Origin: CAYTTA01 sp964440655
GTDB lineage: Bacteria; Bacteroidota; Rhodothermia; Balneolales; Balneolaceae
Direction: 5' to 3'
DNA: 35,389 bases
Assembly: GCA_964440655.1 (NCBI GenBank)
Contig: CAYTTA010000020.1
Span: forward strand, 1 to 35,389
The notes beneath the pieces are model-generated. The model worked only from the letters and a program-made list of their open reading frames with translations, had not been told where the DNA came from and searched no databases. A program made the position numbers and the translations under genes. Of this stretch, positions 1 through 6,697 are shown piece after piece; position 1 is the first letter of the stretch, and each line of letters begins with the position of its first letter.

Positions 1-80
1 CCCAAACAGCTGCAAATGTTCTGATTTTTTTCGCTTGTCCCTGAACAAGCCGTTGGCGATCAACGACTTGAACAGGATCC
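1..80. other. Left flank of the CRISPR array
   Basis: No repeat copy and no convincing gene is visible here. A T-rich tract lies at 25-31, next to a 6-bp inverted repeat (GCTTGT at 33-38, ACAAGC at 45-50). The T tract precedes the stem on the plus strand and is an A tract on the minus strand, so this is not a standard intrinsic terminator in either direction. I see no tracrRNA anti-repeat. The array end nearest this flank carries intact repeats, so the spacer-acquisition end and the cas genes may lie further left, outside the window. Confidence 0.4.
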
Positions 81-507
81 AAGCTAATTCATCTCGAAGA
101 GAGGTCAAACCACAACGGCAACACCCTCGACGGGTGTGTTGAACAGAAGCTAATTCATCTCGAAGAGAGGTCAAACCACAACGCAACTTCTACTGCCCCC
201 AATGCGGGGAAAAAGCTAATTCATCTCGAAGAGAGGTCAAACCACAACGACCATGCGGATGCCTACGGCTCGGCCGAAAAGCTAATTCATCTCGAAGAGA
301 GGTCAAACCACAACGGGCAGGCACAGCGACACTTGGAGGACCTAAGCTAATTCATCTCGAAGAGAGGTCAAACCACAACAGGTCCGGCTTTGGGAGGGAT
401 CGTCCGTAAAAGCTAATTCATCTCGAAGAGAGGTCAAACCACAACGATATAGCTTCCATTCATCCTTTTCGGCAAAAGCTATCTCATCTCGAAGAGAGGT
501 CAAACCA
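81..507 (-). CRISPR. CRISPR array, 7 repeats and 6 spacers, type II-C-like
   Basis: Six identical 36-bp repeats lie at 81-116, 147-182, 213-248, 279-314, 344-379 and 410-445. A degenerate seventh lies at 476-507: positions 7 and 8 are changed and the last four bases diverge. Spacers are 30 bp except the fourth (315-343), which is 29 bp. Read on the minus strand the repeat starts GTTGTGGTTTGACC and ends ATTAGCTT. The length, the spacer size and the GTTGTGG start fit type II-C (Cas9) arrays of Bacteroidota, hence the minus-strand orientation. The minus-strand repeat contains TTTG, 19 bases, then TAGCTT, close to the Bacteroidota promoter consensus (TTG near -33, TAnnTTTG near -7), so each repeat might start its own crRNA. 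No cas gene or tracrRNA is in the window, so the subtype is inferred from the repeat alone. Confidence 0.96.
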
Positions 508-1507
508 TGGCTGTAAGGGAGCTTTGCGACAGCCTCTCCCTCAAATACTCTCGAAATGACTCCGGCCCCACTACCTCCGCCTCTCCCGGCAACCCCAGTA
601 CGAACCGGCCCACTCCCTCATAGCCATTCACTTTTAGTTTCAGGGTGTAGCGCTTTGAAGCCGGGCTTGCCTCTCCGTTCGTTTCCTCATCGCTTTGCTC
701 TTCCTGATCGTCTCGTTTCCTCTCCATCGTTTTCTTCTCAGCCCCCTGCAGCAGTTCCAGCGCGACCCCTTCTTCCTGAAGAATCTCACTCACCTGGGGG
801 AACTCTTCCAGCAGGAGCATCAGTGCGCGCAGGTTCAGGCTCAGTGTGACGGTATCCCGTGGAGTTCCATTCATTCCGAAATAATCCGGTTCCACGATTC
901 TGTGCCGGCTGGTCAATTCAAAGAGCTCTCCGGTATTTTCAATACCGGATATTCTTTCGGGCTTGAAAAGACGCATCTCCTCCAGGTCGGGTACAAAAGC
1001 GTGGAGGTAGCGCATGTTCACACTGAATCCCACCGGCTCCACAAGACGGTCGCGGATGGTTTCGCTCCCGGTGGAGTGATAATCTTTCAGGACAACCCGC
1101 TCCCGCCGCTGGATCGCGCCGGCCAACTCCTTTATGATCTTTGCAGCCGATGCATCGATGATCATATCTGCCAGTGGAGCGGGATCGCCCAGGATTTCAA
1201 GTTTCTTCAGGAGCTCTGACCGCTGGGGTCCTGCCGGCATCGCAAGCACGCTATCTCGCAGGAGAGTCGCCTCATCCCAGCTTAACAGGGGCAGCAGATT
1301 TTCATCCGATCCTCTCTTTTCGATACGGAACCGGTTCCCGTATTTCTCAATCCGGAACCCGCACTCCCGGATCAGATCGAGATAGCGGTAGATGGACCGT
1401 GTCGTAACCCCGAAAATTTCCGCCAGTCGCGGAATATCATATCCTCCAGGCCTGCTCAAGCGTTGGATCAGCTGGAGCAGGGAATAGAGCCGTTTGTGCT
1501 CAACCAT
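500..1507 (-). CDS. HTH-WYL domain transcriptional regulator
   Basis: A 335-residue YafY/WYL-type regulator. Residues about 1-60 form a DeoR-like winged helix (IPRLAEIFGVTTRSIYRYLD is the helix-turn-helix). Residues about 130-195 are the WYL domain, with the pattern R-VEPVGF...RYLHAF...F-ERI. A WCX-like C-terminal domain follows at about 290-330. A charged Glu/Lys/Asp-rich insert (about 255-288) separates WYL from WCX. WYL domains sense small ligands or nucleic acid, and several family members regulate CRISPR-Cas loci. The ATG at 1507 has a purine-rich ribosome site (GGAAGAGG) just upstream. The TGA stop (502-500) lies inside the last CRISPR repeat, so gene and array overlap by about 8 bp and are co-oriented if the array is read on the minus strand. 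Control of the CRISPR locus is inference from position. Confidence 0.9.
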   Translation of the reverse strand: MVEHKRLYSLLQLIQRLSRPGGYDIPRLAEIFGVTTRSIYRYLDLIRECGFRIEKYGNRFRIEKRGSDENLLPLLSWDEATLLRDSVLAMPAGPQRSELLKKLEILGDPAPLADMIIDASAAKIIKELAGAIQRRERVVLKDYHSTGSETIRDRLVEPVGFSVNMRYLHAFVPDLEEMRLFKPERISGIENTGELFELTSRHRIVEPDYFGMNGTPRDTVTLSLNLRALMLLLEEFPQVSEILQEEGVALELLQGAEKKTMERKRDDQEEQSDEETNGEASPASKRYTLKLKVNGYEGVGRFVLGLPGEAEVVGPESFREYLRERLSQSSLTAMV

Positions 1508-1595
1508 GCCTCTTCCTTCGGTTAGCCAATAACCCTATCCGGGTCAATCAGTTGAAAAAAAATCGAAATGCCAAGCGTGCCAACGTGATAATCTT

Positions 1596-1826
1596 CTAAT
1601 GTTTCCCCGGCTTGCCAATAAGTCCGACCCAACCTGCAAACCCCCAATGTGCATGGGTTGCCGGAGGTGACATTTTGCCCGTCACTTCCATATCCGCTCG
1701 GGAAAGATTCTCCCTGCCGAATTCCCCGCCAGCTGCATGGGTCGGTTTCAGACAGGTTTCTGAAGACTCCGGCCCGAAGCCGGCCAACAGAACCAGCCAC
1801 AATGCAAGATGCTTCGCTTTCATCAT
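1596..1826 (-). CDS. Hypothetical small secreted peptide (weak)
   Basis: A 76-residue ORF that begins with a Lys and a hydrophobic stretch (MMKAKHLALWLVLLAGFG), which looks like a signal peptide. The rest is Gly/His/Pro-rich with no domain I recognise. I see no strong ribosome site, and overlapping ORFs of similar length exist in other frames. It is listed only because of the signal-like N-terminus and because the 459-bp gap holds nothing else. It may be spurious. Confidence 0.25.
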   Translation of the reverse strand: MMKAKHLALWLVLLAGFGPESSETCLKPTHAAGGEFGRENLSRADMEVTGKMSPPATHAHWGFAGWVGLIGKPGKH

Positions 1827-1926
1827 ACAAGGCCATTATCTTTAATTCCGGTGGATCCGTCATCCCGAGAATCACGGACGGTTATTGCAATAATGGCCAG
1901 GGACTTTGACAAATAATGTCCCGGCC

Positions 1927-1943
1927 GCCGGAAATTTTCCGGC
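1927..1943. promoter_or_regulatory. 17-bp perfect dyad upstream of the ferredoxin gene
   Basis: GCCGGAAA, a central T, then TTTCCGGC. Both arms are exact reverse complements. It ends 23 bp before the ATG at 1967, where an operator or a 5'-UTR hairpin would act. No regulator is identified. Confidence 0.45.
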
Positions 1944-1966
1944 TACAAACTTTCCAGGGTGTATCC

Positions 1967-2356
1967 ATGAGCAAATCTCCCCTCCCCCTTTTCAGCCAGC
2001 TGAAACTTGAAGAGAAAGTGAAAGAGCTGGGCATCCCCTCGGTGAAGAGGCATATCTTTCTCTGTGCCGATCAGACCAATCCTGAATGCTGCAAGAAGGA
2101 GATCGGCCTGGAGGCGTGGGAGTATTTGAAGAAACGGTTGGCGGAGCTCGACCCTGAAACAAGGGCCTCCATCTTCCGGACCAAGGCGAACTGTCTTCGC
2201 ATCTGCCGCAACGGTCCGGTGGCGGTGGTCTATCCGGAGGGAACCTGGTACCATTCCTGCCGCCCGCCGGTGCTTGAGCGGATCATCCAGGAGCATCTCA
2301 TTGGCGGGAAACCCGTGGAGGAGTATGTAATCATCGAGAGGCCGCTGGGAGAGTAA
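1967..2356 (+). CDS. Thioredoxin-like [2Fe-2S] ferredoxin
   Basis: A 129-residue (2Fe-2S) ferredoxin of the COG3411 (thioredoxin-like) kind. Cysteines are at residues 33, 41, 42, 76, 80 and 98. The likely cluster ligands are C33, C41 or C42 about eight residues later, and the C76-x3-C80 pair (NCLRIC). The family pattern PVAVVYPEGTWY follows the second pair. These proteins carry electrons in the cytoplasm; the partner is not evident here. An upstream in-frame ATG exists at 1916, but 1967 is preferred because an AGGG ribosome site precedes it and the family usually begins near this point. The stop overlaps an ATG (TAATG) that would open a longer version of the following ABC ATPase, so the two genes may be an operon. 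Confidence 0.85.
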   Translation: MSKSPLPLFSQLKLEEKVKELGIPSVKRHIFLCADQTNPECCKKEIGLEAWEYLKKRLAELDPETRASIFRTKANCLRICRNGPVAVVYPEGTWYHSCRPPVLERIIQEHLIGGKPVEEYVIIERPLGE

Positions 2357-2379
2357 TGCCTGTGCACAGAGTGGTGCAG

Positions 2380-2497
2380 CAGCCGGAGGAAACCGGATGT
2401 CGGCAACTGATTGCAGCCCGACAAAACCGCATGTCGGCGACTGCCTGCAGCCGGAGGAAAACTGCATGTCGGCAACTGCCGGCACCGGACGAAATCG
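2380..2497. repeat. 34-bp tandem repeat, about 3.4 copies
   Basis: Copies lie at 2380-2413, 2414-2447 and 2448-2482 (35 bp), with a partial fourth from 2483. Each has a CAGCC(G/C)GA start and a core ATGTCGGC(A/G)ACTG. A period of 34-35 bp does not preserve reading frame, so it does not look like a selected protein repeat. It sits between the ferredoxin stop and the preferred ABC ATPase start. Confidence 0.8.
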
Positions 2498-2499
2498 TA

Positions 2500-3312
2500 A
2501 TGATGATGAATCATCCCGTACTGGAGCTTAACGAGGTGACGGTGCAGCTCAACGGCAAGCCCGTTCTGGACCGTCTCTCCCTGAAGATTCGCCGGAACGA
2601 GCATACGGCGATCATCGGCCCGAACGGATCGGGCAAGTCAACGCTCATCAAGCTGCTTACCCACAAAGTCTACCCCTTTCTTCGAAAAAGCGGCACCCCT
2701 CCCATCCGGGTATTTGGCAAGGAGCAGTGGAACGTCGAAAAGCTTCACTTGCGGCTCGGTATCGTATCGGCCGACCTTCAGAACCGTTTTCTGACCAGCA
2801 CGGCAGGAGGACGCATCACCGGTCTGGAGGTGGTGCTTACCGGCCATTTTTCCTCCCTGAGGCTCTTCCCGCATCAAACCGTAACCCCGGAGATGCATCG
2901 GCAAGCCCGGCAGCTGCTGGATGAGATGGGTGTGGCGCACCTTGCGGAGAAGAGACTGAACGAGGTCTCCGAGGGGGAGGCGCGCAGGGTTCTTATCGCG
3001 CGGGCTCTCGTCACATCACCGGAAGTTTTGGTCCTGGATGAACCGACCACCGCCCTTGATGTGGTGGCGCGGCGCGATTTCATGGAGAGGATCCGGGAAC
3101 GGGTCCGGAACGGAACGACGCTCATACTCGTGACCCATCACATCGATGAAGTGATTCCGGAGATCGGGCGTGTAATTCTTCTGAAGGAGGGTGAGGCCCT
3201 GTTCGACGGGCCGAAAGAGGAGGTTCTCACCTCGGAGAACCTGAGCGAGGTCTTCGGCAGGAAAATCATCCTGAACCGAAAGAACGGCTCCTACAGCGCC
3301 CTGGTAGAGTGA
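2500..3312 (+). CDS. ABC transporter ATP-binding protein (orphan)
   Basis: An ATPase subunit with Walker A GPNGSGKST, Walker B VLVLDEPTTALD and a switch His in LVTHH. The signature loop reads VSEGE instead of LSGGQ, a departure also seen in ModF-like and some iron/siderophore ATPases. The protein is 270 residues from the ATG run at 2500/2503/2506. An earlier in-frame ATG at 2356 overlaps the ferredoxin stop but would translate the 34-bp repeat, whose period breaks any protein periodicity, so I prefer 2500. No permease or binding protein is adjacent, so the substrate is unknown; metal-complex uptake is possible from the family resemblance. A role outside transport cannot be excluded. Confidence 0.85.
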   Translation: MMMNHPVLELNEVTVQLNGKPVLDRLSLKIRRNEHTAIIGPNGSGKSTLIKLLTHKVYPFLRKSGTPPIRVFGKEQWNVEKLHLRLGIVSADLQNRFLTSTAGGRITGLEVVLTGHFSSLRLFPHQTVTPEMHRQARQLLDEMGVAHLAEKRLNEVSEGEARRVLIARALVTSPEVLVLDEPTTALDVVARRDFMERIRERVRNGTTLILVTHHIDEVIPEIGRVILLKEGEALFDGPKEEVLTSENLSEVFGRKIILNRKNGSYSALVE

Positions 3313-3438
3313 TGGCCCGGCTGCCGGCAGGGAGTGCTTAGAAGGGAGTGTCCATCAAGGAGTTTCCGTTCTGCAGGTCTGCCTGCTCCGGAAGTAGCCT
3401 GTTGATCTCGATTGCCTCGCTTGTTCGAACTTCTTCAT

Positions 3439-3654
3439 TCACTTTGCGAGGATCTTTTCCAGCTTGAGAGATTCCATGGCGCTGATGGCGGCTTCCATCG
3501 CCCCTTCGGTACAAAGTCCGCTGATGGAAGCGTCCATAAACCCTTCCCTGGCCGCTGCTATACAGGCTTCACGAACTTTCTCCGCCAGATCGATCTGCGG
3601 TTGGATGGTATTGTCCTCCGTCAGGACCTTTTTTTCATTTTGATACGTTTTCAT
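3439..3654 (-). CDS. Small conserved helical protein, unknown function
   Basis: A 71-residue protein starting MKTYQNEKKV. Its C-terminal two thirds (KVREACIAAAREGFMDASIS, then GLCTEGAMEAAISAMESL) resembles a small family often labelled acetyltransferase in Bacteroidota genomes. It is far too short to be an acetyltransferase, so I call it unknown. A longer in-frame ORF runs to 4044 but overlaps the TPR gene antisense, and its extra residues look like shadow sequence. A TATAAT-like box (3677-3682, minus strand) about 25 bp upstream of the ATG at 3654 supports the short start. It faces away from the TPR gene. Confidence 0.65.
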   Translation of the reverse strand: MKTYQNEKKVLTEDNTIQPQIDLAEKVREACIAAAREGFMDASISGLCTEGAMEAAISAMESLKLEKILAK

Positions 3655-3805
3655 AAGGAAGTTTGTAAATGGGATTACCATTATAATAACGAGAAGCATC
3701 AGAAAAATTCCATCGGCTTCTGGAATAAGGATCCGGCTTCGGGGACGGCTGGCAGCTACCGCTCTCTGTGCCAGAACAAAGTCACATGCCAACGATTTTG
3801 CACAC

Positions 3806-4639
3806 ATGGAGATGAACACCAAACCGGTATGGTTCACACTGGCTGCCTTCCTGTTGATGGCGGCTCTCTCGGTGCCGGAACGCCTGCAGGCCCAACAGAG
3901 TCCGCAGTCACTGGCCCCCCCTGTTAAACCGGGCCTGGCAGTGGACGATCTTCTCCTTCTGGCCACCTCGAAGATCCGGGCCATGGAGGAGCCGGTTGCC
4001 AGGGAGCTTCTGGAAGAGGTTCTGGAGCGGGAGCCGGACAACATGGAAGCTCTCTGGAAGCTGAGCCTTCTCTACTCCAAGGCGGGACACCGGCTGGAGC
4101 GGCGCACCGAAAAGGATCTTATGATGGATCACTACCGTGAGGCGGAGGAGCTGGCCGATGCCTGCGTTACCCTCTATCCCGATCAGGCGGAGTGCCACTA
4201 TGTGATGGCGGTGGCCGTGGGGCGGATCTCAGACATCTCCAGAGCAAGAGACCGGGTACGGGCCTCCCGCAGGATCAAGGAGCATGTGGACCGGACGCTG
4301 GAGCTCGATCCGGAGCACCGGGGCGCCTGGCACCTGTTGGGGGTCTGGCACTCCAGTGTGGCGAACACCTCCGGGACCGAGAAGTTTGCGGCAGGCGTGC
4401 TCTATGGCGGTATTCCGAAGGGGAGCAACGAGGAGGCGGAGGAGGCACTGAAAAAAGCGGTGGAACTTGATCCGGAAAACATCCTGTTCAATCTCGACCT
4501 GGCCCGTCACTACCTCCGCGTGGATCGCAAGGAAGAGGCGATTGAGCTGCTCGAAAGGATCCGGAACATGGAGATCCGGGATATGGACGATCCGGCCAAT
4601 CTTGAGAGGGTGGAACGGCTTCTGAACCGTCACCGGTAG
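3806..4639 (+). CDS. Exported TPR protein resembling the RMDN family
   Basis: 277 residues with a Sec signal peptide (MEMNTKPVWFTLAAFLLMAA, then LSVPERLQAQ). TPR-like helices follow at about 50-85, 100-180 and 215-265. The segment WHLLGVWHSSVANTSGTEKF, then AAGVLYGGIPKGSNEEAEEA, matches the layout of the eukaryotic regulator of microtubule dynamics proteins (LG-W-SN, then ALF-PP---EEA). In bacteria the family has no settled function. The export signal places it in the periplasm or at the outer membrane, where TPR folds usually scaffold other proteins. An alternative ATG lies at 3812. It stands alone, with a minus-strand gene on each side. Confidence 0.85.
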   Translation: MEMNTKPVWFTLAAFLLMAALSVPERLQAQQSPQSLAPPVKPGLAVDDLLLLATSKIRAMEEPVARELLEEVLEREPDNMEALWKLSLLYSKAGHRLERRTEKDLMMDHYREAEELADACVTLYPDQAECHYVMAVAVGRISDISRARDRVRASRRIKEHVDRTLELDPEHRGAWHLLGVWHSSVANTSGTEKFAAGVLYGGIPKGSNEEAEEALKKAVELDPENILFNLDLARHYLRVDRKEEAIELLERIRNMEIRDMDDPANLERVERLLNRHR

Positions 4640-4674
4640 TGGAAACCGGCAGAATCAGAACCGACACTCACAGT

Positions 4675-5136
4675 TTACCGCACGGGAATGTTTCTGCGCC
4701 CCCGTCTCTCCTGGATCAGATCGATCAGATGGGTCAGCCCGTAGAGCAGCAGGAAGGTCGCGATCATCCAGGCGATCGAATCGGGGTTGGCCATGATCAG
4801 AGCCGCAAAGACCAGGGCGACGATCCCCGCCAGCACAAACCGGAATGTGACGAGCAGAAAGAGTCCGAGGACCGCCAGGAACAGCCCGAAGCTGAAGGGG
4901 ATGAGTTTGGGGAAAAGAATGATCAGCAGCGCCATGAGCAGCGTGAAGCCGGTAATGAGGCTGCTGAGTCGGAGCAGGAAGAAGGTAACGGCCAGAGCCA
5001 CCAGATAGCCCGCCAGGATGTAGTAGAGAAAGTCGGGCCAGATGAATGCCAGAATACCGGTGATCAGGGCGAGGACCGCATTCCAGATGTTTCTCTGACG
5101 CGTCTGCCAGGTGGTGATTTCAATGTGCTGGATCAT
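4675..5136 (-). CDS. DUF308/HdeD-like membrane protein
   Basis: A 153-residue integral membrane protein with about six hydrophobic segments arranged as pairs, an N-terminal cytoplasmic stretch (MIQHIEITTWQTRQRNIW) and a basic tail (RRGRRNIPVR). The short-helix pairs ending in Pro (IWPDFLYYIL, LFPKLIPFS) are typical of HdeD/DUF308 repeats. E. coli HdeD is linked to acid resistance; the role here is unknown. It lies 145 bp downstream of the prolidase gene on the same strand, so co-transcription is possible. Confidence 0.75.
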   Translation of the reverse strand: MIQHIEITTWQTRQRNIWNAVLALITGILAFIWPDFLYYILAGYLVALAVTFFLLRLSSLITGFTLLMALLIILFPKLIPFSFGLFLAVLGLFLLVTFRFVLAGIVALVFAALIMANPDSIAWMIATFLLLYGLTHLIDLIQERRGRRNIPVR

Positions 5137-5281
5137 GGCATGATGGTGTGGTGAACAGGAAAACGGACATCATTGATGCGGGCGGCCTGTGCGCTCCAGG
5201 CAGCCTGCGCTTCATAAGTGCCTTCGACGAATCGGGCATTTTTTCAGGAAATGTACACACGGCATCCGCTACAATGAACAC

Positions 5282-6622
5282 TCAGCGGGATCGCATGAAT
5301 TCCTCGATCTCCGAAATCTGCCTGGGTACATCGGTCAGGTTCTCCGATCCGTCGGCGGTGATGATCAGATTGTCCTCTATGCGGATCCCGCCGAAGTTGA
5401 AAAGCCGTTCCAGTTTCTCCTGGTTCAGCCAGGGCGCTTTTTCCGGATCCTCGAAGGCGGGTTTCAGCAATGCCGGGATGAAATAGATCCCCGGCTCGAT
5501 CGTGATGACCATCCCCTGCATCAGCTCCCGCCGTACTCGCAGGAACTTGAGCCCCGGTCGCTCGATCCGTTCCACCCCCTTCGGATATCCTCCTACATCA
5601 TGGGTGTCCAGGCCCAGAAAATGACCCAGCCCGTGCGGGAAGAAGAGCGCGAAGATGTTCTTCTCCATCAGCTCGTCCACCGTACCGCGAACCAGTCCGA
5701 TATCGCGTAGACCCTCCATCATCAGCCGTGCGGCCGCCAGATGGATCTCCTCCATCCGTACACCCGGCCGCGCCGCGCTGATGGCATGCTCCATTCCGGC
5801 AAGCACCGCCTGGTAGACCGCCGCCTGGATTCCGCTGAAGGTCCCGCTCACCGGATAGGTCCTGGTGAAATCGGATGCATACCCGTTGTACTCGAAACCC
5901 GCATCGATCAGATAGAGGTCCCCGTGCTCCATCTTCCGGTTGTTGTCGGTGTAGTGAAGGATGGCGCTGTTGGGACCGCTGGCATGAATTCCGTTGTAGG
6001 CATCCTGCATCAGCCCGTGCCGGATCTGATGGTAGTCGAAGACCGCTTTCAATTCGTATTCATAAAGCCCCGGCCTGAGGGCCTTGAGCACTTCCCGGTG
6101 TGCAAGATTGTTGATCTCTGCCGCCCGGCGCATCTGATCGAGCTCCCATTCGGTCTTGATGCAGCGGCACCAGGTGATGGCATCGGCAAGTGCCTCGACA
6201 TCAACCTGCAGCTTGCTGTCAAGCTGTTCGAGAAACTCCGCCTGATCCTCATTCAGGCAGTAGACCTTCTCCGGTCCCAGCTCCTTCAGCACGTGAAGAA
6301 GCTTGCGGGTTGAATGGAGATGGTCGGGCCTGTATCTCTCCTGCACCTCCTCGCGGGGGACGATGCGGCCGTTCCAGACGGCGTACTGGGCATCTCTCTG
6401 GGGCATGAAGAGGTGGAACTCCTTCGACTGGAGGTCCAGGATCATCTCATAGTCCGGCTCGTTCACCCCGGTCAGGTACCAGAAGTTGGACTCCTGGCGG
6501 AAAGGAAATTCATAGTCGGTGTCATAGCGGTACATGAGCGTCGCCCCTTTCAGGTAGACAACGCCGTTCTGGTTCTCTTCAAACAGTCCGAAAAGCTTTT
6601 CCCGATGCAGTCTGGCCGGCAT
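5282..6622 (-). CDS. Xaa-Pro dipeptidase/aminopeptidase, M24B (PEPD-like prolidase)
   Basis: A 446-residue dinuclear-metal peptidase that cleaves the bond before proline. Residues about 1-125 are the AMP_N domain (MYRYDTDYEFPFRQESNFWY). The pita-bread catalytic domain follows. Metal ligands are visible as Asp in LIDAGFEYNGYASDFTRTYP, His in HGLGHFLGLDTHDVGGY, Glu in TIEPGIYF and Glu in GGIRIEDN. The run HGLGHFLGLDTHDVGGYPKG and the later PGIYFIPALL are closer to eukaryotic prolidase (PEPD) than to short bacterial PepQ. The start at 6622 is followed almost at once by family sequence. A 9-bp tandem repeat sits 10-32 bp upstream, where a ribosome site would be expected. Confidence 0.92.
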   Translation of the reverse strand: MPARLHREKLFGLFEENQNGVVYLKGATLMYRYDTDYEFPFRQESNFWYLTGVNEPDYEMILDLQSKEFHLFMPQRDAQYAVWNGRIVPREEVQERYRPDHLHSTRKLLHVLKELGPEKVYCLNEDQAEFLEQLDSKLQVDVEALADAITWCRCIKTEWELDQMRRAAEINNLAHREVLKALRPGLYEYELKAVFDYHQIRHGLMQDAYNGIHASGPNSAILHYTDNNRKMEHGDLYLIDAGFEYNGYASDFTRTYPVSGTFSGIQAAVYQAVLAGMEHAISAARPGVRMEEIHLAAARLMMEGLRDIGLVRGTVDELMEKNIFALFFPHGLGHFLGLDTHDVGGYPKGVERIERPGLKFLRVRRELMQGMVITIEPGIYFIPALLKPAFEDPEKAPWLNQEKLERLFNFGGIRIEDNLIITADGSENLTDVPRQISEIEEFMRSR

Positions 6623-6631
6623 GGTACAGTC

Positions 6632-6654
6632 GTCTGGTTAGTCTGGTTAGTCTG
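6632..6654. repeat. 9-bp tandem repeat in the prolidase 5' leader
   Basis: GTCTGGTTA occurs twice in perfect tandem (6632-6640 and 6641-6649), followed by a partial third copy. It lies 10-32 bp upstream of the prolidase ATG. Copy number could vary by slippage, but nothing here shows that it does. Confidence 0.6.
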
Positions 6655-6697
6655 TTCTTGGGTAATGGTCGTGCAGCCTCCCGTCCCGGACTCAGTA

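Larger units (their letters stand above)
1508..1966. other. Intergenic region with dyads, between WYL gene and ferredoxin gene
   Basis: This 459-bp stretch holds no clear long gene; one weak secreted-peptide ORF is listed separately. It contains a perfect 12-bp palindrome TTATTGCAATAA at 1882-1893, an inverted pair GGGAC/GTCCC at 1900-1904 and 1918-1922, and a 17-bp dyad at 1927-1943. Promoters for the leftward WYL gene and the rightward ferredoxin gene must lie here. Confidence 0.5.

Noticed and set aside
3439..4044. 201-residue version of the small protein gene
   Set aside because: The first 130 residues are antisense to the TPR gene and look like shadow sequence; a promoter-like TATAAT lies within it and supports the short start.
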